64,000 bases of DNA from Tubulanus polymorphus (GCF_964204645.1 NC_134025.1:19188001-19252000); one strand, 5' to 3'. Positions 32,373 through 41,234 are shown, counted from the stretch's first letter. Notes: a model not told the origin generated them from the letters alone. Made by a program: numbers and translations.

Positions 32373-32375
32373 TTA

Positions 32376-32984
32376 ATGAATAAAGAATTATTTATATTTG
32401 AGCCTCATAATATGTTAATATCTGGCGTAACAAATTGTGGAAAAACTTATTTTATATTAAATTTATTAGAAACTGTTTATGAAAACTATTTTGATAATAT
32501 AGTATTATTTTGCCCAACGTATGAATTTAATCAAACTTATGATAGAAATATTACTAGAAATAATAAATTTATTATATTAGATCCTAAAACAGTAAACGAA
32601 AATTTAAATAATTGTATTAAAATAGCAATTGATATTTATAAAGGATCAAATACATTATTTACCATACATGATTGCGCTAATCTACATGATTCAAAAGTTA
32701 GAGAAAGTGAGTTATGTTATTTAGCTTTCTCCGGGAGACATTTCGGGATAACAACTTGGGTTTTAAATCAAAAATATAATTCAATTGTTAAAGACTTTAG
32801 AGAAAACATTAGATTTCTAGTTTTATTTTATAACAAAGATAGAAAATCGATGAAAAATGCACTTGAGGAAAATGATATTATTCCACATGATTTACATAAT
32901 GAATATATGGATAAGTTGAAAAATATTAAAAGATCAAAATTACTATTTAGATTACAACACCCATTTAAATATGAATTTATTTAA
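32376..32984 (+). CDS. Packaging-type ATPase (FtsK/A32-like), Polinton B
   Basis: 202 residues from the ATG that matches the start in D. Walker A is SGVTNCGKTYF (about residues 17-27). The Walker B region reads LFTIHDCANL where D has LFIIDDCANL, so one conserved Asp is His here and packing residues differ. YLAFSGRHFGITTWVLNQ is the conserved sensor-like segment. The family pumps DNA into capsids in Polintons, adenovirus-like and giant viruses. The ORF opens upstream because of the lost integrase stop. Activity of this copy is doubtful. Confidence 0.82.
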   Translation: MNKELFIFEPHNMLISGVTNCGKTYFILNLLETVYENYFDNIVLFCPTYEFNQTYDRNITRNNKFIILDPKTVNENLNNCIKIAIDIYKGSNTLFTIHDCANLHDSKVRESELCYLAFSGRHFGITTWVLNQKYNSIVKDFRENIRFLVLFYNKDRKSMKNALEENDIIPHDLHNEYMDKLKNIKRSKLLFRLQHPFKYEFI

Positions 32985-33250
32985 ATTCAATTAGTTTGTT
33001 AATCTAGTTGAATTCTAGTTATTGGTAGTTGTAACAAAAATCAAATAGATTTAACAATATTTTAACTAGCTTGTTAATCTAGTTTAATTCTAGTTACATT
33101 CTAGTTGAATTCTAGTTGTTAGTAGTTGAAACAAAAATCAACTAGATTTAACTAGAATGTAACTAGAAATAAACTAGATTAACTAGCTTGTTAATCTAGT
33201 TGAATTCTAGTTACATTCTAGTTGAATTCTAGTTGCAACATCACAACTAA
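32985..33250. repeat. Iteron-like CTAGTT repeat array, Polinton B
   Basis: About 260 bp of intergenic DNA built from TCTAGTTGAAT and TCTAGTTACAT words spaced about 11 bp. Longer blocks (AACTAGCTTGTTAATCTAGT, and a CTAGAATGTAACTAG inverted block near 33,155) also occur. The D copy holds a related array at the same place (47,676-47,965). An 11-bp helical period and conserved location argue for a protein-binding or origin function over coincidence. Recombination-driven expansion is the alternative. Confidence 0.7.
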
Positions 33251-33266
33251 TTTTTTTGTTATATAA

Positions 33267-33872
33267 ATGGTAGGTGAAAAGAAAATAAAATCTAAAAATG
33301 GTGATGTTCCAATTGAAAAAACTTTAGATGATTTAGGAATAACAGAAACAAAATTAACTCCAGATGATGGTGCTTTAAATAATGTTACAACAAATAATAA
33401 TTATGAATATTATCTTTATTGCAAACATCAATTAGAAATATTAATAGCATCTGGAAAATGTAAAAAATTTGTCGATAAAAATTTAACTTATAATGAATTA
33501 GATACAATGAAATCAGATGAAATTATTAGATTATTTAAGATTTATGAAGCCGCGAGAACAGCTAAAATTAATGACGCGATATCAGAAAATGTAGTAAAAG
33601 GTTATAGTAAATTATGTAATTATATACTACCAATTGAAGATGAAAATAGATTATATTCCGATTTAAAAAATGATTATTTAGTTATGACTGAATTAAATAA
33701 ATGGATTGGATATTTATCGTTTCAATTAGGTGGATTTATGACATTATTATCAACTGGGGTTATAACATTTTCAAATATTGAAAGTAAAAATATTTCTATA
33801 ATAAATGAGCGAGGTGAAAGAAGTGAAGGAATTAACTGTGAAGAAAAAACCGAGAACTCAGAAACAAATTGA
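33267..33872 (+). CDS. Hypothetical Polinton protein, 201 aa
   Basis: ATG after T7-N9. A disordered charged start is followed by an α-helical domain (YYLYCKHQLEILIASGKCKKFVDKN, then ARTAKINDAISENVVKGYSKLCNYILP). A hydrophobic segment SFQLGGFMTLLSTGVITFSN is near residue 158. The last 22 codons overlap the next gene in another frame and look unlike the rest, so the natural end may have been frameshifted. D has only the first 31 codons (47,982). Not recognised beyond being a recurrent Polinton gene. Confidence 0.5.
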   Translation: MVGEKKIKSKNGDVPIEKTLDDLGITETKLTPDDGALNNVTTNNNYEYYLYCKHQLEILIASGKCKKFVDKNLTYNELDTMKSDEIIRLFKIYEAARTAKINDAISENVVKGYSKLCNYILPIEDENRLYSDLKNDYLVMTELNKWIGYLSFQLGGFMTLLSTGVITFSNIESKNISIINERGERSEGINCEEKTENSETN

Positions 33873-34161
33873 ATGGTCTCGACAATTAGGAATTAAATCA
33901 CAAGAATATAAAAAAGCTGTAAAAGAAAAAATAAGTAATAAAAATGGTGAAAATATTGTTATTTCTACTCCTTCTAATAATAGAATATTTGATAAATGTC
34001 TATATTTTACAGTTGGATTTGTAATTGTATTCATTTTGATTGGGTGTAATTGGTATAAGAAATCAAATAAAATTCATGATATTAATAATTCTGAAACAAC
34101 TGCTATCAAAAATGAAAATACTTCTGAAATTCCAAAATTGATAATAAAAAAAATGGATTAA
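33805..34161 (+). CDS. Basic, membrane-anchored small protein, 118 aa
   Basis: It starts at TAATAAATG inside the end of the preceding ORF. The Lys/Arg-rich N-terminus KKKPRTQKQIEWSRQLGIKSQ is followed by one transmembrane helix (CLYFTVGFVIVFILIGC, about residues 64-80) and a short polar tail. The 'RTxxQIExSRxLG' motif resembles the MCP-adjacent basic membrane proteins I know from Polintons. Function unknown. Confidence 0.5.
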   Translation: MSEVKEVKELTVKKKPRTQKQIEWSRQLGIKSQEYKKAVKEKISNKNGENIVISTPSNNRIFDKCLYFTVGFVIVFILIGCNWYKKSNKIHDINNSETTAIKNENTSEIPKLIIKKMD

Positions 34162-34599
34162 AATTTTAGAAAAAAAGCATAAAAAATGATTTTTTTTAAT
34201 TAATTGAATATTAATTGAATATCTCACTACTTTTGTCTATCTATGCGGAGCAATTAAATTGTCCAGATAAGTCATTTCGGATTCTAGATATTCATTATTT
34301 TTATTAATTTATTTTGTTTTTACTTGAATATTGTATTACAGTCGTTTCTTATTATTAGTTTTTTCTTAAATTGAAAGATGGCAGCACTGGGTGTAATGCT
34401 AAAATGAATATTTGAATTTGAATTTGAATTTGTTAATCAATTAACATAGTAATTGATTACTAATTTGATTAAAAATTATATCATAATTAAGTTAAAAATC
34501 CATAATTCATTTATCAGTTTTCATTCTTATATTCTTTTCATTCGGAATAATTTATAATTTCAATTTTTTTTAGCACCATCAACATTTACTTAGGTGTTT
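34162..34599. other. AT-rich non-coding tail of Polinton B
   Basis: No gene. The stretch from about 34,430 (ATCAATTAACATAGTAATTG) onward is nearly identical to 49,846-50,027 in D, including TATATAAG (34,609-34,616) shortly before the GC-rich block. A T-rich run lies at 34,190. Confidence 0.6.
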
Positions 34600-34912
34600 T
34601 AGCTAAGTATATAAGACAATTCATTCAACCACTGGAGTAGCTCTGGCCAGCAGAGGCATTTTGAAAATGCACCTTCGTCCACTCTCCGGGTTTCTCCTTC
34701 GGTTTCGAATTTCGAGATTGGTAGAAATTACATTAGGCGCCTTTAATATAATGTGATTTCTACCAACCATTGAAGGAGATCCCGGTTGACGTGGGTCGCC
34801 GGGGGTGTAAGTAGAAATGACGGGGGATAAGCGTCCCGTGGCGTCTTTCAATAATGGGATGCTTATCCCCTGAAAACTCTGTAGGTCGAGGATAGGGCAA
34901 TTTTGCTAAAAC
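34600..34912. other. Conserved GC-rich, structured block in a Polinton tail
   Basis: About 310 bp with composition unlike the AT-rich element. It is nearly identical in D (50,028-50,336). Two imperfect stems are visible: GGTAGAAATTACATTA pairing with TAATATAATGTGATTTCTAC (34,719-34,763), and GGGATAAGC pairing with GCTTATCCCC (about 34,825-34,870). TATATAAG precedes it on the plus strand. The minus-strand ORF (34,851-34,621) is shared in part with D but its upstream frame differs. It could be a structural RNA, a packaging or replication signal, or captured host DNA. No known RNA family recognised. Confidence 0.5.
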
Positions 34913-35267
34913 TTACCGTAAAAACATTGAAATATTCCTTTTAATCACGAGAGAATGATGACTATCCTCCTGTCGTCACGGCCGAGCTAATTTAAATAAA
35001 CCTCGCTTTCAGCAACCAATGAAAACGTGGTAGTTCAATGCCGGCTAACTGGTTTGTGTGTGTTGTATGTACTACGTGCTTATTATAAAACTGCTAGCTA
35101 TCCAATATAACAACAACGTTGTGCAACACCTGTTTGATTGATCAATATTCAAATGAAGCACTCTCTTATAATAACATGTAACAGATGTTTGACTGTATGA
35201 TTGTAGTTGTTTATAAAACGACTTAGGTCATTTTGGATTCTAGATATTCATTATTTTTATTTCTTAT

Positions 35268-35594
35268 TTAATCAACAATTTCTAAATCATGATGACCGTC
35301 TTCATTTTTCCCATGATATATTATTTTAAATCCTACTAAATCTTTCAATTCCTCTGTACTCAATGAAACCCATTTATCGGGTAAAAACACTTTAAATTCT
35401 CGTGATGTACTAACATTACAGTAGCTTAAATTAGCTGATACTTTCTCTCCATATTTAGTTTTTATCTTTTCTAATTTCAATATCTTATGTTCAATTTCTT
35501 TTGTAACATCAACTAACTTTTTTATTTCAAATTGTTTTTTTGTTGGTTTAATTCTGTTATTTATTGTTGCTAAGAATGCTTTTCTATCTCCCAT
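35268..35594 (-). CDS. Small conserved Polinton protein at the right TIR, 108 aa
   Basis: MGDRKAF start, Lys-rich first half, then YKF-type core: REFKVFLPDKWVSLSTEELKDL and HHDLEIVD end. Homologous to the frameshifted genes at 17,363 (A) and 51,460 (E) and to 50,591 (D). The start codon lies in the TIR, eight bases from a run of eight T (in its direction), so left and right outer genes share promoter and first codons. Intact. Function unknown; location next to the end could suit a terminus-binding role. Confidence 0.6.
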   Translation of the reverse strand: MGDRKAFLATINNRIKPTKKQFEIKKLVDVTKEIEHKILKLEKIKTKYGEKVSANLSYCNVSTSREFKVFLPDKWVSLSTEELKDLVGFKIIYHGKNEDGHHDLEIVD

Positions 35595-35679
35595 TTATTA
35601 GGAAAAAAAATTACTTGTGGTGATGAGTGGTGTCTCGTCCTCTCGTCCTCTGGTATGAAACCCCATATTTACAAATACT
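35592..35679 (-). repeat. Polinton B right terminal inverted repeat
   Basis: Reverse complement of 18,853-18,939. It carries two GGACGAGA-type words where the left has one, and ends ATTTACAAATACT before the TATACA duplication. Confidence 0.88.
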
Positions 35680-35685
35680 TATACA
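35680..35685 (+). repeat. Target-site duplication of Polinton B (right)
   Basis: TATACA, identical to 18,847-18,852. The C integrase reading frame continues straight after it. Confidence 0.9.
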
Positions 35686-35896
35686 AGATTAAAGATTTAC
35701 AAGACGTAACAATAGATGGCGTATTTTACGGATACGAGTTGATAAAATTCAATAAAAAGGATGAAACGTATAAGATCGAGTCGATAATTAAAACTCGGGG
35801 TAAAGGCGTTCGAAAACAAAACTTGGTAAAGTGGTATAACTATCCCGATAAATTCAATTCTTGGGTGAACGCTCGAGATATCAAGAAGTTAACATG
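35680..35896 (+). pseudogene. Polinton C integrase, C-terminal chromodomain part
   Basis: Continuation of 18,569-18,852 after element B. It reads KIKDLQDVTIDGVFYGYEL, then a chromodomain-like YKIESIIKTRGKGVRKQNLVKW and NYPDKFNSWV, ending KKLT with TGA at 35,895. Chromodomains at this position bind histone marks or guide insertion in Polinton integrases (family knowledge). The stop overlaps the next ATG. Confidence 0.8.
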
Positions 35897-36721
35897 AGTC
35901 AGGATTTTTACGTATATCTCAAAAGCGATGCTAGCGTAGACATTTATCCCGATAATACGCAACATAGTTTTAAAGTTCGATTACGAACACCGATTTCACT
36001 TCAAGGCAAATGGGTTTGCGCTTTACATCAAATAAACTTTATGGCAGATTTCAATAATGTGAACAATGGTAGATTTCAATGTACGTCGTCTGAGCAAGGA
36101 ACTCATTATCTCAATATACCCGAAGGTCGTTATTTGACAATTACCCAATTAATTGTGGCTATACAAACAGAGTTAAACAAATGGTATGATAATAAGATAG
36201 TTCTTGCATTCAATGAACTAAGTCATAAAGTTTGTATCCGATTTTATGACAACTGCACAATAACTTTTACGAGTGATATTGCGTGGATTTTGGGTTTTAA
36301 AGAAAATATACCGATTAACGAAGATATAACAGATCATCGTCAAGGCTCTAAAATACATGGTCCTATACTGTCAGATTCATCCGATAGTAAAACAGTTTAC
36401 AAATACATCGAGGTTACTGCAGCCCGCAGTTCGGATATAAACGTCGATTATCATAATTTAATGATATATACAGATGTTATCGAACCTCAGCTGGTCGGAC
36501 ATCAAAGCGCAAATCTCTTGCGCATGATTGATTTGAATCCGAGAAATTTTGGTAAAATTGTTGGTCGAGAATTTACCAAGTTACAATACTTTCCACTACA
36601 GAGACGGAATTTCCAAACTATAGAAGTCTTTATAAGAACTGAATCCGGGAGAATACCCGTGCTCAGAAAAGGAAAAGTTAACTTAGCTTTACATTTTAAA
36701 AAGAAGAATTTATTGCTATGA
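35894..36721 (+). CDS. Putative minor capsid (penton-type) protein, Polinton C
   Basis: 275 aa from the ATG at 35,894, which overlaps the integrase stop (ATGA). It starts SQDFYVYLKSDASVDIYPDNTQ, with WVCALHQINF at about 35, IAWILGFKENIP about 130, LMIYTDVIEPQLVGHQSANLLR about 195-216 and a basic end LALHFKKKN. The 'YxDVIxPQxVG' motif is typical of Polinton proteins placed between integrase and capsid genes. β-rich and probably virion-associated. An upstream TTG start gives no better alignment. Intact. Confidence 0.6.
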   Translation: MSQDFYVYLKSDASVDIYPDNTQHSFKVRLRTPISLQGKWVCALHQINFMADFNNVNNGRFQCTSSEQGTHYLNIPEGRYLTITQLIVAIQTELNKWYDNKIVLAFNELSHKVCIRFYDNCTITFTSDIAWILGFKENIPINEDITDHRQGSKIHGPILSDSSDSKTVYKYIEVTAARSSDINVDYHNLMIYTDVIEPQLVGHQSANLLRMIDLNPRNFGKIVGREFTKLQYFPLQRRNFQTIEVFIRTESGRIPVLRKGKVNLALHFKKKNLLL

Positions 36722-37142
36722 GGGCTCTCTGCGAAATCGATCGGGATGCTTGTTGTAAATATTACATGAACCAATGCGGTTCGGGTATTGACGTATACAC
36801 GGCCTCTCCGTACAAGGCGGTGCTGGATTTGCATCAGTCTTGGGCGGGTTGACTCGACCAGCTATTCCACTACTAAAAAATATGGCCTAGCAAGCGGTTC
36901 CTCATTTACTGAGAACTGGTTTACACGTAGCCAGCGATGTGGTAGGCGGTAAGAATATCGCGACAGCCATCAAAGATCGTGGCATCGAAACAATGGGTCG
37001 CATTATCAGACGAAGCTTAAAAAGACCATCTACCTCAACCCCAAAATCAATAAAAGGTCGTAAACGAAGTAGACGTATAACAACCGGAAAACGTGTACGA
37101 AAAACCAAAGCAACCGCTGAAGCGTACTTATGTCGTTATTAG
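36718..37142 (+). pseudogene. Basic nucleoprotein-like protein, Polinton C (frameshifted)
   Basis: The ATG overlaps the previous stop. Frame 1 reads MRALCEIDRDACCKYYMNQCGSG...SPY. The frame then shifts around 36,810, with RPAIPLLKN readable, and again before HVASDVVGGKNIATAIKDRG. The last 60 residues are Arg/Lys-rich (SIKGRKRSRRITTGKRVRK) and end at TAG 37,142. Polintons of this type carry a small basic protein before the capsid gene, thought by analogy with adenovirus cores to bind DNA. At least two indels. Confidence 0.55.
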
Positions 37143-38345
37143 TACATAAGGATTCGCCATTGTGCGTCAAGTCTGAACTCGATCTGTTTACAGTTCCCGG
37201 AACACAGATAAATTTCAAAGAATGCCGATACGTTAGTTATGAGCCTACTACATCGATTAACGATATGGGACCGATTGTATTCAGAGTACCAAAAACTGAA
37301 CTGAACTGGCGCCTATAGTCTATTTAGCGATGTACAAATTACGCTTAACGACCGAGTGGTTACCCACGACGGTGGCTTATACCCGTTCAAGTGTGAGCTG
37401 GAAAATATGGTTAATTACAACTCGGAAACTAAAAACAACAGCTGGCTACAATGTGATCTTTACGCCGAAGACGAAGCCGGGAAGAAAGCAAACATCGATC
37501 CTACTTTACCGGACGCAAATTCCGGTTTGGTCAGAAGAAATAACTACACTAAAGGCAGTAAACTGGTTTGCGCTTATTCGCGTTTGTATAGCGATGTAAT
37601 GAAAATGAATAAGATTTTCATCAACAATACAGATTAATAAATAAAACTAACTCGATCAAAGGAAAGTTTTGCTCTAGTTTCCCCCGCCGAAAACCCAGAT
37701 TTTCGTATAAAGATTGAAAGCGCTCAACTATACATTCGTAAACTAGAATTGGATAGTTCTGTTTTAATAGCGCATGCTAAAGCAATGGAAAAGAATACAG
37801 CAAAATATTATTTTTCGAGAACTGAATTATTATCGTTAAATATTCCAAGAGGTCATAGAACAATTATCAAGGACTCCGTTTTCGTCGGTGAGATACCAAA
37901 GGCTATTGTTTTAGCTTTAGTGGACGACGACGCGTTGAGCGGTAATTACAAAAAGAATCCGTTCGATTTCAAGGATTATTCATTGAATTATATAGGGGTG
38001 ACCATTGATAATGTCCATGCACAAAACTCGCCGTTACTTATAGACTCTCGTGGCGACGGTTGCGAAGTGTATCACGGTTTATATTTAGCCCGGGGCTTAT
38101 TGTATAAAAACGAAGGAATTGGGATAAAACGCGAGGATTTCAAAAATGGTAATTTTATTTGTGGATTCAATATATCGCCAGAGTATGGGGATCAAACGCA
38201 TCTGTCACTAATTAAAAAGGGGTCATTAAAAATCGAAATGCGATTTGATGAAGCTTTACCGCATAACGTGAATTTGATTGTTTACGCCGTTTTCGACGAA
38301 TTACTACAAGTAACTAAAGAACGTCATATAGAGATCGATTATTAG
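37130..38345 (+). pseudogene. Major capsid protein, Polinton C (frameshift and stops)
   Basis: Starts MSLLVHKDSPLCVKSELDLF inside the end of the previous gene. DLFTVPGTQ and DMGPIVFRVP are conserved N-terminal features of the 'F54H12.2-like' Polinton capsid proteins often annotated in animal genomes. One frameshift lies at about 37,313 and two in-frame TAA codons at 37,636-37,641. The frame is then open to 38,345 (SFALVSPAENPDFRIKIESA, YYFSRTELLSLNIPRG, YGDQTHLSLIKKGSLKIEMRF). Total about 405 codons, normal for this subfamily. Double jelly-roll is expected from the family. Confidence 0.75.
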
Positions 38346-38350
38346 CGACC

Positions 38351-38815
38351 ATGTTGTACACAAACCAAATTTTAGAATTTATGAAAAAAGACGAATGTCT
38401 AAATACGTCTTTCTTTGGTGTTTTTCCATGCGATCGACTACCGAATATAACGAGCTATCCCGCTGGTTATATAGTAAACACTGATAATCACGACGAGCCG
38501 GGTGAACACTGGCTAACTATATATATAAACGAATACGGCATCGGTTATTTTTTTTATTCCTTCGGGCAACAACCCGGAACTTATGATAAAATGTTAGAAA
38601 AATACTTGGATGAAAATTGTATAGAATGGAAATATAATAATAAGATGTATCAAAATGTATTATCCGATGTATGCGGTTATTACGCTATATTTGTACTATT
38701 ACACCTATGTCACGGTAACGATGTACGCGATATTACGAAACTATTGTCAAACAAAACTACTGATAATGATTATTTTGTAAAAAAATTTATCGTGAAATAT
38801 TTTAAGCTTCTATAA
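38351..38815 (+). CDS. Adenovirus-type cysteine protease, Polinton C
   Basis: 154 aa, intact. Catalytic layout of C5/Ulp-like proteases: GEHWLTIYI (His, about 57), FYSFGQQPG (the expected 'D/N' region, Ser here, about 73) and SDVCGYYAIF (Cys about 115). DRLPNITSYPAGYIVNTDNHD precedes it. These proteases process capsid precursors in Polintons and adenoviruses. It follows the capsid gene by five bases. Best preserved gene of element C. Confidence 0.82.
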   Translation: MLYTNQILEFMKKDECLNTSFFGVFPCDRLPNITSYPAGYIVNTDNHDEPGEHWLTIYINEYGIGYFFYSFGQQPGTYDKMLEKYLDENCIEWKYNNKMYQNVLSDVCGYYAIFVLLHLCHGNDVRDITKLLSNKTTDNDYFVKKFIVKYFKLL

Positions 38816-39032
38816 TAAACTATTATATATATGAATTTAGTCGTTTTTTAAAATTCTACAAACTCACCAGAAGAGTTTTGTTTAAAACTTGGAGAAAAAA
38901 CTGAAGCAAAAAGCGAGGCGAGGCGTTTAAACACTGGCTCTTTCTTGGAAATTGAAGTGGTCCTGAAAAGGACCTTTTGAGGAATGGGGTCAGTGTCCGA
39001 GTTCGTCGTCGTCGTCATCGTCATCATCGACA

Positions 39033-39371
39033 TCATCGACGTTGCTGCTGCTGTTGTTGCCGTCTCTGGTGACGGCGGCGTCGGTTTCGTCGCATTCTTT
39101 GTTCTTCTTTGCGTATATGTTCTGCAAACATACGTGCCCAGCGCACAACATTTCTACAGAACGGGCATGAAAAAACATCATTAGCGTCTTCACGCCCCAG
39201 TTGAAGGTTTCTGCGTATTATTGCGGAGACGCAGCTTCCACACGTCAGGTTTCGATATTGGCATTGGCTACATAGCCAACACCGCTGCCCCGTCTCGAAG
39301 CATATGCCGCACTCGAGCAATGCCTCCGCGTCGTCGGGAATTTCAAACCAACGTCCTCCGATAGCAGACAT
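39033..39371 (-). CDS. RING-like zinc-finger protein, Polinton C region
   Basis: 112 codons. Cys pairs CGIC, CWLC..C, CGSC and FSCPFC with spacing close to a RING/U-box-type cross-brace. The C-terminal tail is Arg/Gln-rich (from a CAG/CGN microsatellite) and is followed out of frame by Asp repeats. The start context is CCAAGATG. Could be a ubiquitin ligase gene of the element. The tail microsatellite makes the true end uncertain. Confidence 0.55.
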   Translation of the reverse strand: MSAIGGRWFEIPDDAEALLECGICFETGQRCWLCSQCQYRNLTCGSCVSAIIRRNLQLGREDANDVFSCPFCRNVVRWARMFAEHIRKEEQRMRRNRRRRHQRRQQQQQQRR

Positions 39372-40210
39372 CTTGGAAATGATTTGTCCTAAAACTACCC
39401 CCTTATTTATGGGTCTAAGTCAGACGACTAATTAGTTGATTAATTCTTATAGTCTAACAGTTTACTCAAAGTATTTGAGGATTCTATCACATATAATTAA
39501 CGATGTTTTTGATACTCTGGTCTAATATCACCCAGCATATAGGACCATCTGTTCTGTTTTATCTAAACAGCTTAATTACCTCAGCGCTATGAGCACTAAG
39601 AATGTTCGAATTATTGCTAGTGTAATTGGTTTGAAACCTCACACCTATTTTCCCATTGCGGTCGTGTCTCCGATCTAAATCACTTAATTGCCTTCGTCTT
39701 CCGCATATAATTAACGGTGTTTGGATACTATCGACCCATCTGCTACTGGTAATTGGTTTTGCTCACACCTATTTTCCCCAATCGTGGTCGTGTATTGATC
39801 TAAATCAATTAATTGCCTTCTTTGTCGGTATACCGTATCATGGGTCTGGATAGCAACGAAATGCTAGATTAACGTATTGTTGAATCAGAATGAGTCAAAA
39901 ATGAAATCTTTTATTCAATAAATGTTTTATTTAGTCCTAAAAATCATAAATATTTTTATAAATATTGTAGATAAACATAGGTCATATACCTATACACGAA
40001 AAAACCATAAATTTCATAAAAGATAGAAACTCACTACTTTAGTTAATCCTCTTTGGTTAGAGCGGATCTTAATGAAGTCCTGGATTAGTCATTTCGGATA
40101 CTTATTTCTATCTGAGAGTTTAACGCAAACTAACGTATATAAATTGATGTTTTTTACACATTTTGTTAATCGGTTATGATATAAATATTATTTAATCAAT
40201 ATCTGTGAAA
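39372..40210. other. Intergenic with a degenerate direct repeat
   Basis: No gene. About 70 bp is present twice (39,624-39,690 and 39,740-39,822; shared CTCACACCTATTTTCCC and GATCTAAATCA). ACATATAATTAACG-type words occur before each copy. The rest is AT-rich. Confidence 0.45.
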
Positions 40211-41028
40211 TTATACTTGGGTGATCATTACACCGTATTCAGGCGCTTTCCTAACACCGCTGGTGTCTTTAGCGCAATAGGCGCACCTATATTCTTGATT
40301 CGAGTGACTCGAGTCATACCAACACGGTTTCATATTGGTTAGTTCGGGTATATCTTCGTTAAAATTAATGTCTTTCAACTTTTTCCATAATTTCAATGTT
40401 AGTTTTACACCGCATCTAGTCGGAGTTACGTCGAAAAGCTCATCGTGTAGATCATATTTTCGGATATCTACGTAAATACGATGATCGTGACTAGATCTAT
40501 AGATTTTGATAAAGTTCGAACGACCAACGGTCATCACGCCTACGTAATCGATATCTTCTTTAACGCGCGCAATTTCGTGTTCGATATCGGCTTTACAATA
40601 ATCTATATGTACCCACTCTTGGAGATCTAGCGAAATACCGTTCTTTGTGGGATACAGTTGTTTTCTACGCTCGCAACACTCATAAGATCGTAAATCTATA
40701 CGTTTTAACCCCTGCCACGTTTTCGCACTCGCGTACACAAGCGATCCTAGATAATGAGGCTCGGGGTCATTGTTCCAGGTATTCCGTTGAACTTTCGACG
40801 GAACAGCGTTGTCATTAACAGTTGAACCTATAAAACAATAAAAAATATTCTATATCAGTATACGTATGACTTAATATTTGACGGTTTCGAATACCGGAAT
40901 AGTTATAAAAACTTACTAAAGTCGAGTTTGAGCGAGGGGTGTTTTCTTTTCCTAGATTGAAGAGAGGACTTTGCTCGAATCGGTGTGCTTGACATTTCTA
41001 AGGTAGTTTGTCCACTAGTCGAATCCAT
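40211..41028 (-). CDS. PC4-like DNA-binding protein with an intron, Polinton C region
   Basis: Two exons: 41,028-40,917 and 40,827-40,211. An 89-bp intron (40,916-40,828) has GTAAGT donor and TTTTATAG acceptor, and joining is phase-consistent (242 residues from the ATG at 41,028). Two PC4/p15-type segments: KNGISLDLQEWVHI (before the middle) and RIYVDIRKYD...RCGVKLTLKLWKKL. PC4 domains bind single-stranded DNA and act in transcription or replication. A C-terminal CWYDSS...CAYC may bind metal. The frame extends upstream to ATG 41,217 (ASFNGYCEIMNEFGRN) but has a TGA at codon 24, so the longer form is interrupted. Confidence 0.65.
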
Positions 41029-41234
41029 CTGGGCGATACAGGTCGATGTTGACGGTTCAAAGTTTCTGAGCAGAATGATTAGTTTATGGATTTCAATGAC
41101 GTTTTTATTGTCAGAAAATGACTTGCCCGAACACGATTTACGGTTTCACTTGTTGTTGCGAAATATATTTCGCCCAAACTCGTTCATGATTTCACAATAG
41201 CCGTTAAAAGACGCCATCTTGGAAATATTCCCCC

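Larger units (their letters stand above)
18853..35679 (+). mobile_element. Polinton B, end-to-end 16.8-kb element with 6-bp TSD
   Basis: Bounded by TATACA duplications and by inverted ends (AGTAaTTGTAAATrTGGGGT). It contains, left to right, zinc finger/polB with intein, a minus-strand zinc-finger gene, about nine structural or membrane genes, a capsid candidate, integrase, packaging ATPase, two more small genes, a conserved non-coding block and a minus-strand small gene at the right TIR. Strongly AT-rich. Not functional as it stands: polB has frameshifts and a stop, three other genes are broken, and the integrase core is deleted. It sits inside the integrase gene of Polinton C. Confidence 0.92.

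Noticed and set aside
34621-34851. Minus-strand 76-codon ORF as a conserved protein
   Set aside because: Only part of the frame is shared with the D copy and the starts disagree by an indel; kept only as a possibility in the structured-block finding.
34600-34912. U1 or other spliceosomal RNA, suggested by an ACTTACC word
   Set aside because: The rest does not follow the U1 secondary structure or its other conserved sites.
38984-39193. Asp-rich or Val-rich ORFs over the GTCGTC repeat
   Set aside because: Products of a trinucleotide microsatellite read in different frames.
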